NCBI RefSeq assembly: GCF_014196805.1
Contig: NZ_JACIEI010000013.1
Location: 1-64,000 of the forward strand
Length of the DNA: 64,000 bases
Direction of reading: 5' to 3'
Origin: Sulfitobacter undariae
Lineage (GTDB): Bacteria; Pseudomonadota; Alphaproteobacteria; Rhodobacterales; Rhodobacteraceae
The notes under the pieces were generated by a model. It did not search any database and had not been told where the DNA came from. It saw nothing but the letters and a program-made list of their open reading frames with translations. The translations under genes and the position numbers were made by a program. This document shows positions 1 through 7,414 of this stretch, piece by piece. Each line of letters opens with the position of its first letter. The first letter of the stretch is position 1.

Positions 1-164
1 GCGCTCCATGGAGAAACTCCCTTATAATCCATCTGTCAGGGCTGAATCTCAGATCAGGGGCTCACAAGGAAGGTGGGGTGGGCGCACCGCTTACACTCTT
101 TAAGGCTCTAAGCTGAAATTACTAAAATGGTAAAGCTGCGCCGCAGCAACTCAACCGATAACGA

Positions 165-272
165 ATGTCCACTTTGGGCCGTTCGCTGCGGCTGACACCA
201 AGGGCGGATTGCCGACATTCGCTGCGATCCGCACCAAGGGCAGCTATGCGCAGATAGTAACCTTTGCAAAGT
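165..272. repeat. Dispersed non-coding repeat, copy A
   Basis: Positions 200-271 match 2691-2762 almost base for base: both carry the core GCCGACATTCGC, then a GATCCGCACCAA-like stretch, GGCAGCTATG and a CTTTGCAAAG end. The short preceding element TTTGGGCCGTTCG is also shared. No convincing reading frame covers it, and the rest of 1-542 shows no gene. Such GC-rich intergenic repeats often give rise to spurious short annotated proteins. Function unknown. Confidence 0.75.
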
Positions 273-542
273 CTGGAACCGCAGTCTTCTTTCTCGACGT
301 GATCGGCCCTGAGCCGCCGTTCGTGCGGTGCGCAGCGAAGGTCCGGTTTTAGGGATCCAAAAATGTCCATTAAATCTCGGTCCTCTGACGACATTGGAGG
401 TGTTATTTGTCACCGCAGCGAAGTTGTCTAACCAGCCATTTGGGCAACGTGCAGAGAAACCTATGGCACAAGAGAGGAAATAGCGTTTGAAGTTGCGCTC
501 GTATCTTTCATACCCGTAAGGTCAGCACAAACGGGGGAAAGC

Positions 543-2408
543 ATGCGAATTCGACTTGATAGAATTATTATTACAGATTTCAAACGTATCGAAACACTTA
601 CAATCGATTTGAAGCCGTTAACCGCACTTGTTGGAGGCAACACCAGCGGAAAGAGCAGCGCATTGCAGGCCGCGCAACTTGGCGTATCAATCCTACAAGC
701 AGCTTTTCGGGGGTTCCGTAAAAACGGGACCCCCGACTTTGCGGGTACCGTTTCCAACGATGCAGTGCTCTTTCGCCCCACAGAGCATCTACTTAGCCTT
801 CGACGTGGCGGTGTGGCAACTCAGAACGAAGGTTTTTCAATTACATACTCTGGCTTCGACCTCGACGCCGAAGAAGCGCGGGAGGTGAGGGTCAACATCC
901 GACGCGGGAAGAATGCAAATATCGCGATAACACGCATCGGAGACGACAGTTTTGCTGCGACTCTCGCAAACGGCGATAAACCATTCTCCATTTTGACACC
1001 GGGACTATCGGGCATTCCAATGCGCGAAGAGTGGCGAACCAAGGGAGCAATGGATGCAGCTATTATGCATGGTGATGCAAACCTCTACCTTCGCACCGTG
1101 CTTGACCATTTATTTGCACGCGATTTAGATGAAGCGGCAAAGGAGGCGTGGCGTCAAGGACGTGAGATCGAGGTTCTACCTGAGAGTGGATGGAAGACTT
1201 TTTCTTCGCTTCTTGACGTGTGTTATCCGGGGGCTCGCGTGATTGTTAGTCACGACCAGCAAAATGATCGTTACGTTAATGTCGATGTTGAAAGCCCAGA
1301 TTCAAGGGTTACTATCGACATGGCGTCGACTGGGATGCTGCAGGTCATTCAAATTGTCGCTTACGCTTGCTTCTACGCCCCCCCTCTACTGCTTCTTGAT
1401 GAACCTGACGCTCACCTACACGCGGACAGCCAGTCGCGCCTCTACGAAGCGCTGAGAGGAGTAGCTGCCGAAACACACACACGTATTTTGTTTGCCAGTC
1501 ATTCACCCCAGCTAATACAGCGTCTAATGTTTGACGCAGACGCCGCTCTTGCGTGGATGAGTGAGGGAGAAAAGGTTCCCGTTGACGACGCCCAGCGTCC
1601 CGCAATCCCTATTCTCATGACCCTTGGGGCGTTATCAGCTGGTGCCGATGCCTTTGATCCTGCACGTCCAGTTATCCTGATGACTGAGGACAAGTTGACC
1701 CGTCCGGTTACTGCGCTGGCAATTGCCAACGGCGCGCCTGCCAACTTGGCAGTGCTTTCATATAACGGGTGTGGAAATCTCCCAGCGGCCAGACTCCTCG
1801 CGAACATGATTGCCGACATTCGGCCCGATGTGCAAATAATTATCCACCGGGACCGAGACTTTAGGACGGATTCGGAAATGCAATTTGAAATCGCCACAGC
1901 GGCGGCTGAACGTCAGCGAAACGGCGTGTCTCGTGTCAGCGAAGTGTTTACCCCTTTGAACGACGTGGAGCACTCTTTCGCACAGTCAAGTCATCTAAAC
2001 CAAGTCTTTGACGAAATCGATCTTGAAGTAATTAATACTACTATTTTGGAAGTAACTGCATTGAAACGTGATGACCTCGTCAATGCCGCCCGGACTGCAC
2101 GTCAGCAGATTTTGTCTTCTCTCTATGATGTACCACGGAAACGCACGAAACCCGAGTGGGCAGCTTGCGGAATGCCCAATGCCAGCCCACCGATCGGTAA
2201 TTTCATCCCCGCAAACGGCCTTGTACCTGTGGCGTTCGAGCATACTCACGGGAAGAAGCTGACGGATGGTCTGCGCGGAGCTATCCACCATCACGTAAGG
2301 GGTTCATCACAGGCGACCGAAGATAGATTTTATTCTGCCACAAACCATCTCACGTCACCAAGCTGGATGGCTGCGTTCAATCCTCCGGAAGACAGAATGG
2401 AAATTTGA
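543..2408 (+). CDS. OLD-family endonuclease (ABC ATPase plus TOPRIM)
   Basis: This 621-aa protein is a probable ATP-dependent nuclease of the overcoming-lysogenization-defect (OLD) type, which cuts or nicks DNA and often serves phage defence. The N-terminal ABC/SMC-like ATPase shows a Walker A GGNTSGKS at residues 31-38 and a Walker B LLLLDEPD with Asp286-Glu287, followed by a switch-type FASHSP. The C-terminal half fits a TOPRIM nuclease: an acidic pair at Glu382-Asp383 after a hydrophobic strand, and a DxD at Asp437/Asp439 in HRDRDF. The start at 543 follows a GGGGGAAAG ribosome-binding site. No UvrD helicase (Gabija) or reverse transcriptase (retron) gene is adjacent, so it is a stand-alone OLD gene or partners with the two genes downstream. 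Family assignment is firm; the defence role is inferred. Confidence 0.82.
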   Translation: MRIRLDRIIITDFKRIETLTIDLKPLTALVGGNTSGKSSALQAAQLGVSILQAAFRGFRKNGTPDFAGTVSNDAVLFRPTEHLLSLRRGGVATQNEGFSITYSGFDLDAEEAREVRVNIRRGKNANIAITRIGDDSFAATLANGDKPFSILTPGLSGIPMREEWRTKGAMDAAIMHGDANLYLRTVLDHLFARDLDEAAKEAWRQGREIEVLPESGWKTFSSLLDVCYPGARVIVSHDQQNDRYVNVDVESPDSRVTIDMASTGMLQVIQIVAYACFYAPPLLLLDEPDAHLHADSQSRLYEALRGVAAETHTRILFASHSPQLIQRLMFDADAALAWMSEGEKVPVDDAQRPAIPILMTLGALSAGADAFDPARPVILMTEDKLTRPVTALAIANGAPANLAVLSYNGCGNLPAARLLANMIADIRPDVQIIIHRDRDFRTDSEMQFEIATAAAERQRNGVSRVSEVFTPLNDVEHSFAQSSHLNQVFDEIDLEVINTTILEVTALKRDDLVNAARTARQQILSSLYDVPRKRTKPEWAACGMPNASPPIGNFIPANGLVPVAFEHTHGKKLTDGLRGAIHHHVRGSSQATEDRFYSATNHLTSPSWMAAFNPPEDRMEI

Positions 2409-2610
2409 ATTTCAATTTCGACCAAGGTCAGCGTGTCAGCCGGACGGCTTTTCACCTACATACACTTTTGAACGGCCGTTCTTTTCGATGGTTCCAATAA
2501 CCGTTTTGTTCAACATAGCAGACCTTGGCACGGGATGCACCGAAGGTCCGCTTCCCGCCCTCCGTGACGATGCTCCGCATAATGCTGCGCTTGGTATCAA
2601 TGTCGTGGAA

Positions 2611-2763
2611 GGGCTGAGAGCGGTCATTAGACGGTTTTCGCACGAGCGGCAGCTTTGGGCCGTTCGTGTCATTCGTCTGATGTCGGCCTGAAGGGCGGAT
2701 GCCGACATTCGCAGCGCTCCGCACCAACGGCAGCTATGTGCAGAAAGTGTACTTTGCAAAGTC
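2611..2763. repeat. Dispersed non-coding repeat, copy B
   Basis: This copy lies in the 583-base gene-free gap 2409-2991. Its first part (2611-2666) matches 5361-5416 with about two mismatches over 56 bases, including CGGTCATTAGACGG and TTTTCGCACGAGCGGCAGC. Its second part (2691-2762) matches copy A at 200-271. Copy B therefore links the other two. A shared CCGCTTCCCGCCCT also occurs upstream, near 2548 and again near 5320. Nothing else was recognised in the gap. Confidence 0.75.
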
Positions 2764-2991
2764 ACGTGGGCGGCCCATAGCGGTCACTCTTTGCTCCACT
2801 AAATCGCTGCGCTTGCAGCCTGCATTGCAGACATTAGCCGTGGCGGAATTTGGCCACACAACTAAACCTAGGCAGTTTTTTTTAAGACATTCGACAAGTA
2901 TCAGCTCCGGCCACGAAAGAGATAAACGTTGCGGGTGGCGTGATATGGCTGCTATCCTGTACTCTAAGACAAAAACAGGTGGCTTAGCCCT

Positions 2992-4104
2992 TTGAATTCC
3001 CCAACAACCTTCGCCAACGAGACAGCCAAGCAACTTGGACTTCTCTTTAAATTTGCCCGCCAAATGAGCGAGTTAGATTTTGCAGGGTCACTGAGTGGAG
3101 AATTTAGGGGGATGCAAGATGCGGGTTGGTCCACCACGATTACCGCAGACCAAGTGTTCGAAGAGTTGAACGAACGGCTGGCGGCAGGCCCGGTGGAATC
3201 TTTCGCCGACATGCGAATAATCTTGCTTCTATACAGCCAGCTTTCAGAGGCTGGGGGCGTGTATGAGAGCCCAAAGAACATGATGGGCATCGTTGAGAAT
3301 GCTCCCTACAGTCTTTGGCCATTTCGAGACTTGGTTCGGGTCAGGGAAAACCCCAATCGCGTTATTGGGCCAAACGCAAATGCAACATTCCGCAACTTGG
3401 CGATCCACGCCCGAAAGATTGGCATGACAGGGCTGGCGTCAGTATTCGAGAACGTGTTCCGTGACGATGTACGCAACGGAATGTACCACTCGGACTACAT
3501 CCTCTGGAACGATGGACTACGACTGCGCCGTCGGAATGGTGGGAATGTGACTCGCCTTGAGTACACAGAAGTATTTGATTTAGTTGGCATCGGTTTGGCG
3601 TTTTTCCAAGCTCTACAGGCACTACGTACATCTGCGGTACAGTCTTTCGATCCCCCACGAGATATCATCGGGCGATTTAGTGAAAACCCTCCTATGCCCT
3701 GGACAGTTGGTTATGACACCGAGACAGGAGCGTTTTCAATCAGTGGTTCGTCGCCCGGCTCTGTGACATCATCAGAGTACTTGGCGCAAGAAGCGATCAA
3801 CGAATACCTTGGTGGTCACGTCATGGCCGTGTTCAGACCTGAGGGATGCGACGATTTGTCGAGCGTAGACTTTTTTGAACACGGCTTTGAACCATCCGAA
3901 ATTGATCTTTCTCAAGACCAGTTTGCCGAGCTGTTGAATGACATCGAAGCGAGGTGCTTGTGGGACCACCGAGAAGCCGACACGAAGAATGAAGGCTTAT
4001 TGACTCTTAGCCCATGGGGTTTCCGCTATGTTGCAGATGTGGATGATCTTGTAAGCCTCATTGGTGATCCTGAGTTCGTTCTAACCTTTGAGCCGCCCGA
4101 GTGA
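2992..4104 (+). CDS. Unrecognised protein with HEPN-like RNxxxH motif
   Basis: I do not recognise this 370-aa soluble protein as a named family. The notable feature is RNGMYHSDY, Arg161-Asn162 to His166, at the end of a helical stretch. The R-N-x3-H pattern is typical of HEPN ribonucleases and of HEPN-like helical bundles, followed here by an acidic, mixed alpha/beta C-terminal half. The chosen start is a TTG at 2992 that leaves only a weak ribosome-binding site; the first internal ATG is at 3064, so the N terminus is uncertain. It sits downstream of the OLD nuclease and 47 bases before the next gene, in relatively AT-rich DNA. A toxin-like or defence role is an inference from the motif and the neighbour. 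Confidence 0.6.
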   Translation: MNSPTTFANETAKQLGLLFKFARQMSELDFAGSLSGEFRGMQDAGWSTTITADQVFEELNERLAAGPVESFADMRIILLLYSQLSEAGGVYESPKNMMGIVENAPYSLWPFRDLVRVRENPNRVIGPNANATFRNLAIHARKIGMTGLASVFENVFRDDVRNGMYHSDYILWNDGLRLRRRNGGNVTRLEYTEVFDLVGIGLAFFQALQALRTSAVQSFDPPRDIIGRFSENPPMPWTVGYDTETGAFSISGSSPGSVTSSEYLAQEAINEYLGGHVMAVFRPEGCDDLSSVDFFEHGFEPSEIDLSQDQFAELLNDIEARCLWDHREADTKNEGLLTLSPWGFRYVADVDDLVSLIGDPEFVLTFEPPE

Positions 4105-4151
4105 ACCGAAGCGTTACTGCCGTATTCAAAAATTGAAGTGGAGCCGTTGCC

Positions 4152-5222
4152 TTGAAACCAATTGGAATTATCGAACCAGATCGCCTTAAACTGATTCCTC
4201 GAGACACTCACGCAGCTCATGAGTTCTGTTTCCATCTACACGATACGATGGGACGCATTCTTGTTCAGATGGAACGTAAGCGCGCCGGCGACATCAGCTT
4301 CAACCTTGCATCGGAAGAGGAGGCCCGTCTGTTACAAAGTGGAATTCATCCACTTGATTTCTTGTCGCAAACAGGGCGCAGCGAACTTGAGCGAAGGGCT
4401 GTGGTCAATCATGTAACAAATGCCCTTTACGCTGACATGCTTCACTTCATTTACGAGGCACTGCGCGCGCTAGAAAAACGGAAATTTACTGTTGCATTCG
4501 CGCTTCTACGAAAACCTCTCACTGAAGGTTTGTTGGTAGTGTGCCAAGCATGCGCGAACGAAGCTGATTTCTTCGACAATCTAAAGACGAATGCAGCTAA
4601 CTTGACCAAAAAAAAACGTTTCGGAACTGACGGTATCCAACGCCTGATTGAAAGTGCTGTTGGTGCCTGTAGGGGCACTGAGTGTATTAATCCGGAAACG
4701 ATCAACAGTTTGGTATTTGACCGTGACAATTCAGATGGACTCGCGAACTTATTCGACAAAGCGCTTCACCTTGCTACCGGCGCACCTCAGCTCAGAACCG
4801 AAAACTACAACATTAACTTCATTTTCAAGGACCCAACTGACGACGACATTTACACTGGTTCGACCTATCAGCAGATTGCAACCGTCCTTCTATTTTTAAA
4901 CTTGATGCAAATCGAATTATACTCTCGGATGCATGAGCCTAACCGCCAGCATGAAAACTGGTTACTTTTCACTGCAACTGCGACTTTCCAAACCTTGTTT
5001 TCCTCGGGTAGGTCATCAATGGTTCGGTTCGTGAACCAGAACTTCAAAGAGTTCCTTGAGTGTCCAACGTGCGGTAGCTCCATAAACCTACGAAAGGCAG
5101 AAGCTCCTAGGCTGTTCATCGGGGAAACTCTGGAATGCCGGGCATGTGAAACCGTGCAGCATTTCCCGTTTGGTTGGCTGTTACACAAGTTGGAACTCGA
5201 TCTTTTTGATAGAGGCAGTTAA
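4152..5222 (+). CDS. Unrecognised helical protein with C-terminal zinc ribbon
   Basis: This 356-aa protein is not a family I can name. The central part is strongly helical. It contains RRAVVNH, with Arg82 and His87 spaced as in R-x4-H HEPN active sites, though the residue after the Arg is not the usual Asn, Asp or His. The C terminus holds two CxxC knuckles (Cys304/Cys307 and Cys329/Cys332), which make a zinc ribbon. The start is a TTG at 4152. It follows the previous gene by 47 bases and is probably co-transcribed with it. Conserved linkage of the two would suggest a two-gene system. Confidence 0.6.
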   Translation: MKPIGIIEPDRLKLIPRDTHAAHEFCFHLHDTMGRILVQMERKRAGDISFNLASEEEARLLQSGIHPLDFLSQTGRSELERRAVVNHVTNALYADMLHFIYEALRALEKRKFTVAFALLRKPLTEGLLVVCQACANEADFFDNLKTNAANLTKKKRFGTDGIQRLIESAVGACRGTECINPETINSLVFDRDNSDGLANLFDKALHLATGAPQLRTENYNINFIFKDPTDDDIYTGSTYQQIATVLLFLNLMQIELYSRMHEPNRQHENWLLFTATATFQTLFSSGRSSMVRFVNQNFKEFLECPTCGSSINLRKAEAPRLFIGETLECRACETVQHFPFGWLLHKLELDLFDRGS

Positions 5223-5319
5223 TCAATGAGCCGCCGCATGGATCCAAAAAATCGCCGGACAGCATTCTGAAGGACTGCTTTAAGGCCGTGACACTTTAGA
5301 AAGCCCCCCGCAGCGAGCT

Positions 5320-5430
5320 TCCGCTTCCCGCCCTAGGGGTTGGATGTACGAGTCCGCTTTGGGCTGGGAGCGGTCATTAGACGGTTTTCGCACGAGCGGC
5401 AGCTATGGGCCGTTCGCGTGTCGCTATCTG
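5320..5430. repeat. Dispersed non-coding repeat, copy C
   Basis: Bases 5361-5416 repeat 2611-2666 with about two differences, and CCGCTTCCCGCCCT at about 5320 is also shared with copy B. It lies in the gene-free stretch 5223-5598 between the three-gene island and the phage activator gene. A short segment at 5561-5579 (TGGAGAAACTC...) resembles bases 9-27 at the other side of the island, which hints at a common flanking unit. No coding sense is evident. Confidence 0.72.
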
Positions 5431-5598
5431 CGCACAGCCGACCTTGGCGTGCAGCGAAGCATGAGGGCTTCGGTGTGCTAGGGCTTGAATCGCCGCTTTT
5501 TGCAATTCTGGCACATAACTTTTGCAGATGCAGCTAAGGCCCAGTTTTCGCCGATTTCTGTGGAGAAACTCTCTTCTTAAAGCATAAATTGCCAATGC

Positions 5599-5859
5599 CT
5601 AACCATACATCTGCCTGAATTCGCGCTGACCTTCGGCTCTTCTGGCATCAAGATAGTCCGCCAAATCCTGCAGGTGGACGCCTTTAGCAGATTTCTGACT
5701 GGCTTCCATGCGGACAAGTGGCAGGGCCAAGTGGCCTTCGCTGATCTTCCGTATAAACTTCGGCAATGTTAGGTGCGAAAAGTAATCCTCTCGCACTTTG
5801 TCCGCTGGGATGATCGCTTGGCCGCTGTACTGGGCCATGAGTAGGAACGCTGTATTCAT
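5599..5859 (-). CDS. PrtN-family pyocin activator homologue
   Basis: This 86-aa protein matches the small PrtN/pyocin-activator family along its length: the N terminus MNTAFLLMAQYSGQAIIP, then KVREDYFSHLTL, the core LPLVRMEASQKSAKG, and HLQDLADYLD near the end. In Pseudomonas aeruginosa PrtN switches on pyocin genes and is itself held down by a RecA-sensitive repressor. In prophages these genes sit in the control region. Here it is the last gene of a leftward operon (6562 to 5599) whose promoter carries the putative repressor operator. A role as activator of phage late or excision functions is inferred. Confidence 0.85.
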   Translation of the reverse strand: MNTAFLLMAQYSGQAIIPADKVREDYFSHLTLPKFIRKISEGHLALPLVRMEASQKSAKGVHLQDLADYLDARRAEGQREFRQMYG

Positions 5860-5862
5860 TGG

Positions 5863-6021
5863 TCAATGACCCTTCGGAAGGTCGGACGCGTCGGCCATGT
5901 CGTTGGCGGTTGAGTGGCCAGCCCATGTGACGCAAAGGATAGCGATGATCAGAATGGCGTTGCGCGCTACTGTTGCGGCTTTGTGGGCAATGCTGGCGTG
6001 GCGAAGCTGCGTCATGCTCAT
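5863..6021 (-). CDS. Small one-helix membrane protein (phage)
   Basis: A 52-aa frame begins MSMTQLRHASIAHKAATVA and has one hydrophobic helix (about residues 20-38, NAILIIAILCVTWAG) and a polar tail. It fills the gap between its neighbours exactly, ending three bases before the PrtN-type start and beginning five bases after the upstream gene's stop, so it fits the operon spacing. No family recognised. Function unknown. Confidence 0.5.
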   Translation of the reverse strand: MSMTQLRHASIAHKAATVARNAILIIAILCVTWAGHSTANDMADASDLPKGH

Positions 6022-6026
6022 GACCT

Positions 6027-6218
6027 CTACTTGCGTTTGATGGTGATTTTATCACCGTTTGGGCCTTCGCACATGGCGTCAGCTGAGCGGCCTATTCCAT
6101 TCGCTGCCCAAGTCAGCATGGCCTCGCATTGCTCTTTGGTGAGGTCCTTGTGCACTTGCGTTGACCCAAAAGTAGACATCGCTCCCGCGAAAACGATTAA
6201 GAGTATGAAGTTAGTCAC
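6027..6218 (-). CDS. Small secreted or anchored phage protein
   Basis: This 63-aa protein has a hydrophobic N terminus (MTNFILLIVFAGAMSTFG) that looks like a signal peptide or anchor, followed by a polar part with two Cys (EQCEAML and AMCEGPNG) that could form a disulfide outside the cytoplasm. Its start overlaps the stop of the upstream gene by four bases (ATGA type), placing it in the leftward control operon. Function unknown. Confidence 0.6.
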   Translation of the reverse strand: MTNFILLIVFAGAMSTFGSTQVHKDLTKEQCEAMLTWAANGIGRSADAMCEGPNGDKITIKRK

Positions 6219-6562
6219 GCGGCATCTCCGCCGTAGGGGCGGCGCGTTAGGCCGAGCTTTGCTTTGAGGCCTCGGACCTTCTGCGCGACGCGCGCCATTT
6301 GGATAGGGCTGTGTGTGGTGGTGTCATCCAGCGCGGTTTCGATCTTTTGGCGGGTCTGCGTGATGGTCTCGGCTGTAATGGTTGCGCGGTGCGTATCCAG
6401 CAGAATGAATGCCATGCTGTCCAGATCGACGGTGTGGCCACGCCCTTGTTTTGCCGCAGCCCATGCAGCGGCGCGAAGGATCGGGTCGCAACCGAACGTG
6501 TCCGGGTTCTGGATGATGTTGCGGGCGGTTTGTATGTGATTGGTTGTGGGGATCGTATTCAT
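6215..6562 (-). CDS. Hypothetical phage protein, first gene of leftward operon
   Basis: This 115-aa soluble, mainly helical protein is rich in Thr, Gln and Arg, with the segment ILRAAAWAAAKQGRGHTVD and a basic C terminus. No known domain was recognised. It is the first gene read from the operator-bearing promoter at 6585-6614, with a GGAGACAATT-type ribosome-binding site before the ATG. It is likely an early, repressor-controlled gene co-expressed with the PrtN homologue. Confidence 0.65.
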   Translation of the reverse strand: MNTIPTTNHIQTARNIIQNPDTFGCDPILRAAAWAAAKQGRGHTVDLDSMAFILLDTHRATITAETITQTRQKIETALDDTTTHSPIQMARVAQKVRGLKAKLGLTRRPYGGDAA

Positions 6563-6584
6563 AATTGTCTCCTTTTCTGAAGAT

Positions 6585-6614
6585 ACAATAGTATGATAAA
6601 ATCAGACCAGTCAA
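6585..6614 (-). promoter_or_regulatory. Leftward early promoter with operator in the spacer
   Basis: Read on the minus strand there is TTGACT (6614-6609), an 18-base spacer and TATTGT (6590-6585), a plausible sigma-70 promoter for the gene starting at 6562. The spacer is filled by the 16-bp motif TATGATAAAATCAGAC (plus-strand sense), which recurs at 6623 and 7149. Repressor bound there would block RNA polymerase directly. Confidence 0.55.
6592..6607 (+). promoter_or_regulatory. Putative phage operator O1
   Basis: TATGATAAAATCAGAC is one of three close copies of a 16-bp motif in the intergenic regions around the repressor gene. The ATCAGAC end is invariant and the TATGA start is shared. It lies inside the spacer of the leftward promoter. 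Confidence 0.6.
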
Positions 6615-6622
6615 TAACTTTG

Positions 6623-6638
6623 TATGAAAAAATCAGAC
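6623..6638 (+). promoter_or_regulatory. Putative phage operator O2
   Basis: TATGAAAAAATCAGAC is in direct orientation 31 bases (about three helical turns) from O1. That spacing would place two bound repressors on the same DNA face and allow cooperative binding. Confidence 0.6.
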
Positions 6639-6713
6639 GAACGACATAATTGCAGTTGAACGAATTTGTGCGAAATGTAGAATGAAAGGGGAACACGGGA
6701 GGGGTGTAGTTTT

Positions 6714-6845
6714 ATGATCAGGCGTATTGCACAGATGGCCCGTCTGGTCGGGTTGGACCTTAACTTGCTGTTTGACCCTGTTACTCGGATTCGCCGGTCA
6801 GTGCTGAAATCAGGCGCTCGCGCACGGGAACGTCGAGGTGGATGA
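6714..6845 (+). pseudogene. Possible XRE-repressor 3' relic or tiny ORF
   Basis: A 43-aa frame after a GGGAGGGG-type ribosome-binding site reads MIRRIAQMARLVGLDLNLLF at its start. The phrase VGLDLNLLFDP resembles the last helix of XRE-type repressor domains. It overlaps the 3' end of the opposite-strand repressor gene by about 65 bases. It could be the leftover tail of a replaced repressor, or chance. Confidence 0.2.
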
Positions 6846-7089
6846 AGTCGCCATAGTACAGATAATTGAAGTCTATCCCGTGAGCTCTATAAAAATAACG
6901 GCCTATCGGTATGGATGGGGCTCCGCGCACTTCTTGGGAGTAGTAGGTTTGCTTGGGTATTCCAACTGCCGATGCTACGGCTTGTTGTTGCATACCTGTT
7001 GATTTTCTAGCCGCGATCAAGCGAATGCTGATTGCGTCATTGGACGTGTCGCCTTGTCTAAAAAGCTTCTCAAGTTCTTCATGGGTCAT
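6781..7089 (-). CDS. Phage repressor, XRE-type helix-turn-helix
   Basis: This 102-aa protein has an N-terminal helix-turn-helix (about residues 21-55: IRLIAARKSTGMQQQAVASA then VGIPKQTYYSQEVRG) and a short C-terminal part, without the peptidase domain of LexA-like repressors. It faces the Cro-like gene across an 88-base region holding the operator motif, the classic layout of a lysogeny switch, so it is the likely CI analogue. Lacking a self-cleavage domain, it would need another induction route, perhaps the PrtN homologue or an antirepressor. No LexA-type peptidase was seen nearby. Confidence 0.75.
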   Translation of the reverse strand: MTHEELEKLFRQGDTSNDAISIRLIAARKSTGMQQQAVASAVGIPKQTYYSQEVRGAPSIPIGRYFYRAHGIDFNYLYYGDFIHLDVPVRERLISALTGESE

Positions 7090-7132
7090 GCTGCGTTATC
7101 GCTCTACGCCGGTTGATTTGGAATAATTTTCA

Positions 7133-7148
7133 GTCGGATTATTGACGG
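7133..7148 (-). promoter_or_regulatory. Inverted, degenerate operator half
   Basis: GTCGGATTATTGACGG is the reverse complement of an imperfect copy of the operator motif. With the forward copy at 7149-7164 it forms a dyad (GTCGGAT ... ATCAGAC) between the divergent repressor and Cro-like genes. Confidence 0.4.
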
Positions 7149-7170
7149 TATGAAAATATCAGACTAATGA
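7142..7170 (+). promoter_or_regulatory. Rightward early promoter, near-leaderless
   Basis: TTGACG (7142-7147), a 17-base spacer and TAATGA (7165-7170) form a good sigma-70 pair. The spacer contains the operator copy TATGAAAATATCAGAC (7149-7164), mirroring the leftward promoter. Transcription would begin about 6-7 bases past the -10, at about 7177, almost on the ATG at 7178, so the mRNA would be leaderless or nearly so. Consistent with that, no ribosome-binding site precedes the ATG. Confidence 0.55.
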
Positions 7171-7177
7171 TGGTTTC

Positions 7178-7414
7178 ATGAGTAGAACTCCGAAATCATT
7201 TTTAGAAGAATTGGGCGGCTATCGAGAGGTGGCTGAACGCGTTGGCGTGAGCGCCAAAACAATGCATTCACACGCTTCGGCGAAGCGATTGCCGCCGCGT
7301 TGGTATGTAGCCTTTTGTGACCTCGCCAGAGAGAAGGATTTGATGGCTCCTTCCCCTTGCCTTTTTGACTTCAAGTGTGTGATTCCGCGTCAATCCTCAG
7401 GTGACGCAGCATGA
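7178..7414 (+). CDS. Cro-like DNA-binding protein
   Basis: This 78-aa protein has a helix-turn-helix, GGYREVAERVGVSAKTMHSH, followed by the R-L-P-P-R-W turn common in Cro/YdaS-type phage regulators. It is the first rightward gene, divergent from the repressor. It begins at the ATG just downstream of the operator-containing promoter and overlaps the next gene by four bases. It is probably the Cro analogue that favours lytic growth; binding to the same operators is inferred. Confidence 0.7.
   Translation: MSRTPKSFLEELGGYREVAERVGVSAKTMHSHASAKRLPPRWYVAFCDLAREKDLMAPSPCLFDFKCVIPRQSSGDAA

Noticed and set aside
543-5222. Assignment of the island as Gabija or a retron system
   Set aside because: Gabija needs a UvrD-like helicase partner and retrons need a reverse transcriptase; neither is present in the neighbourhood.
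1-6000. Left attachment site candidates near 1-30 and 5561-5580
   Set aside because: The shared TGGAGAAACTC segment does not match the dusA 5' core and more likely belongs to the dispersed repeat family.
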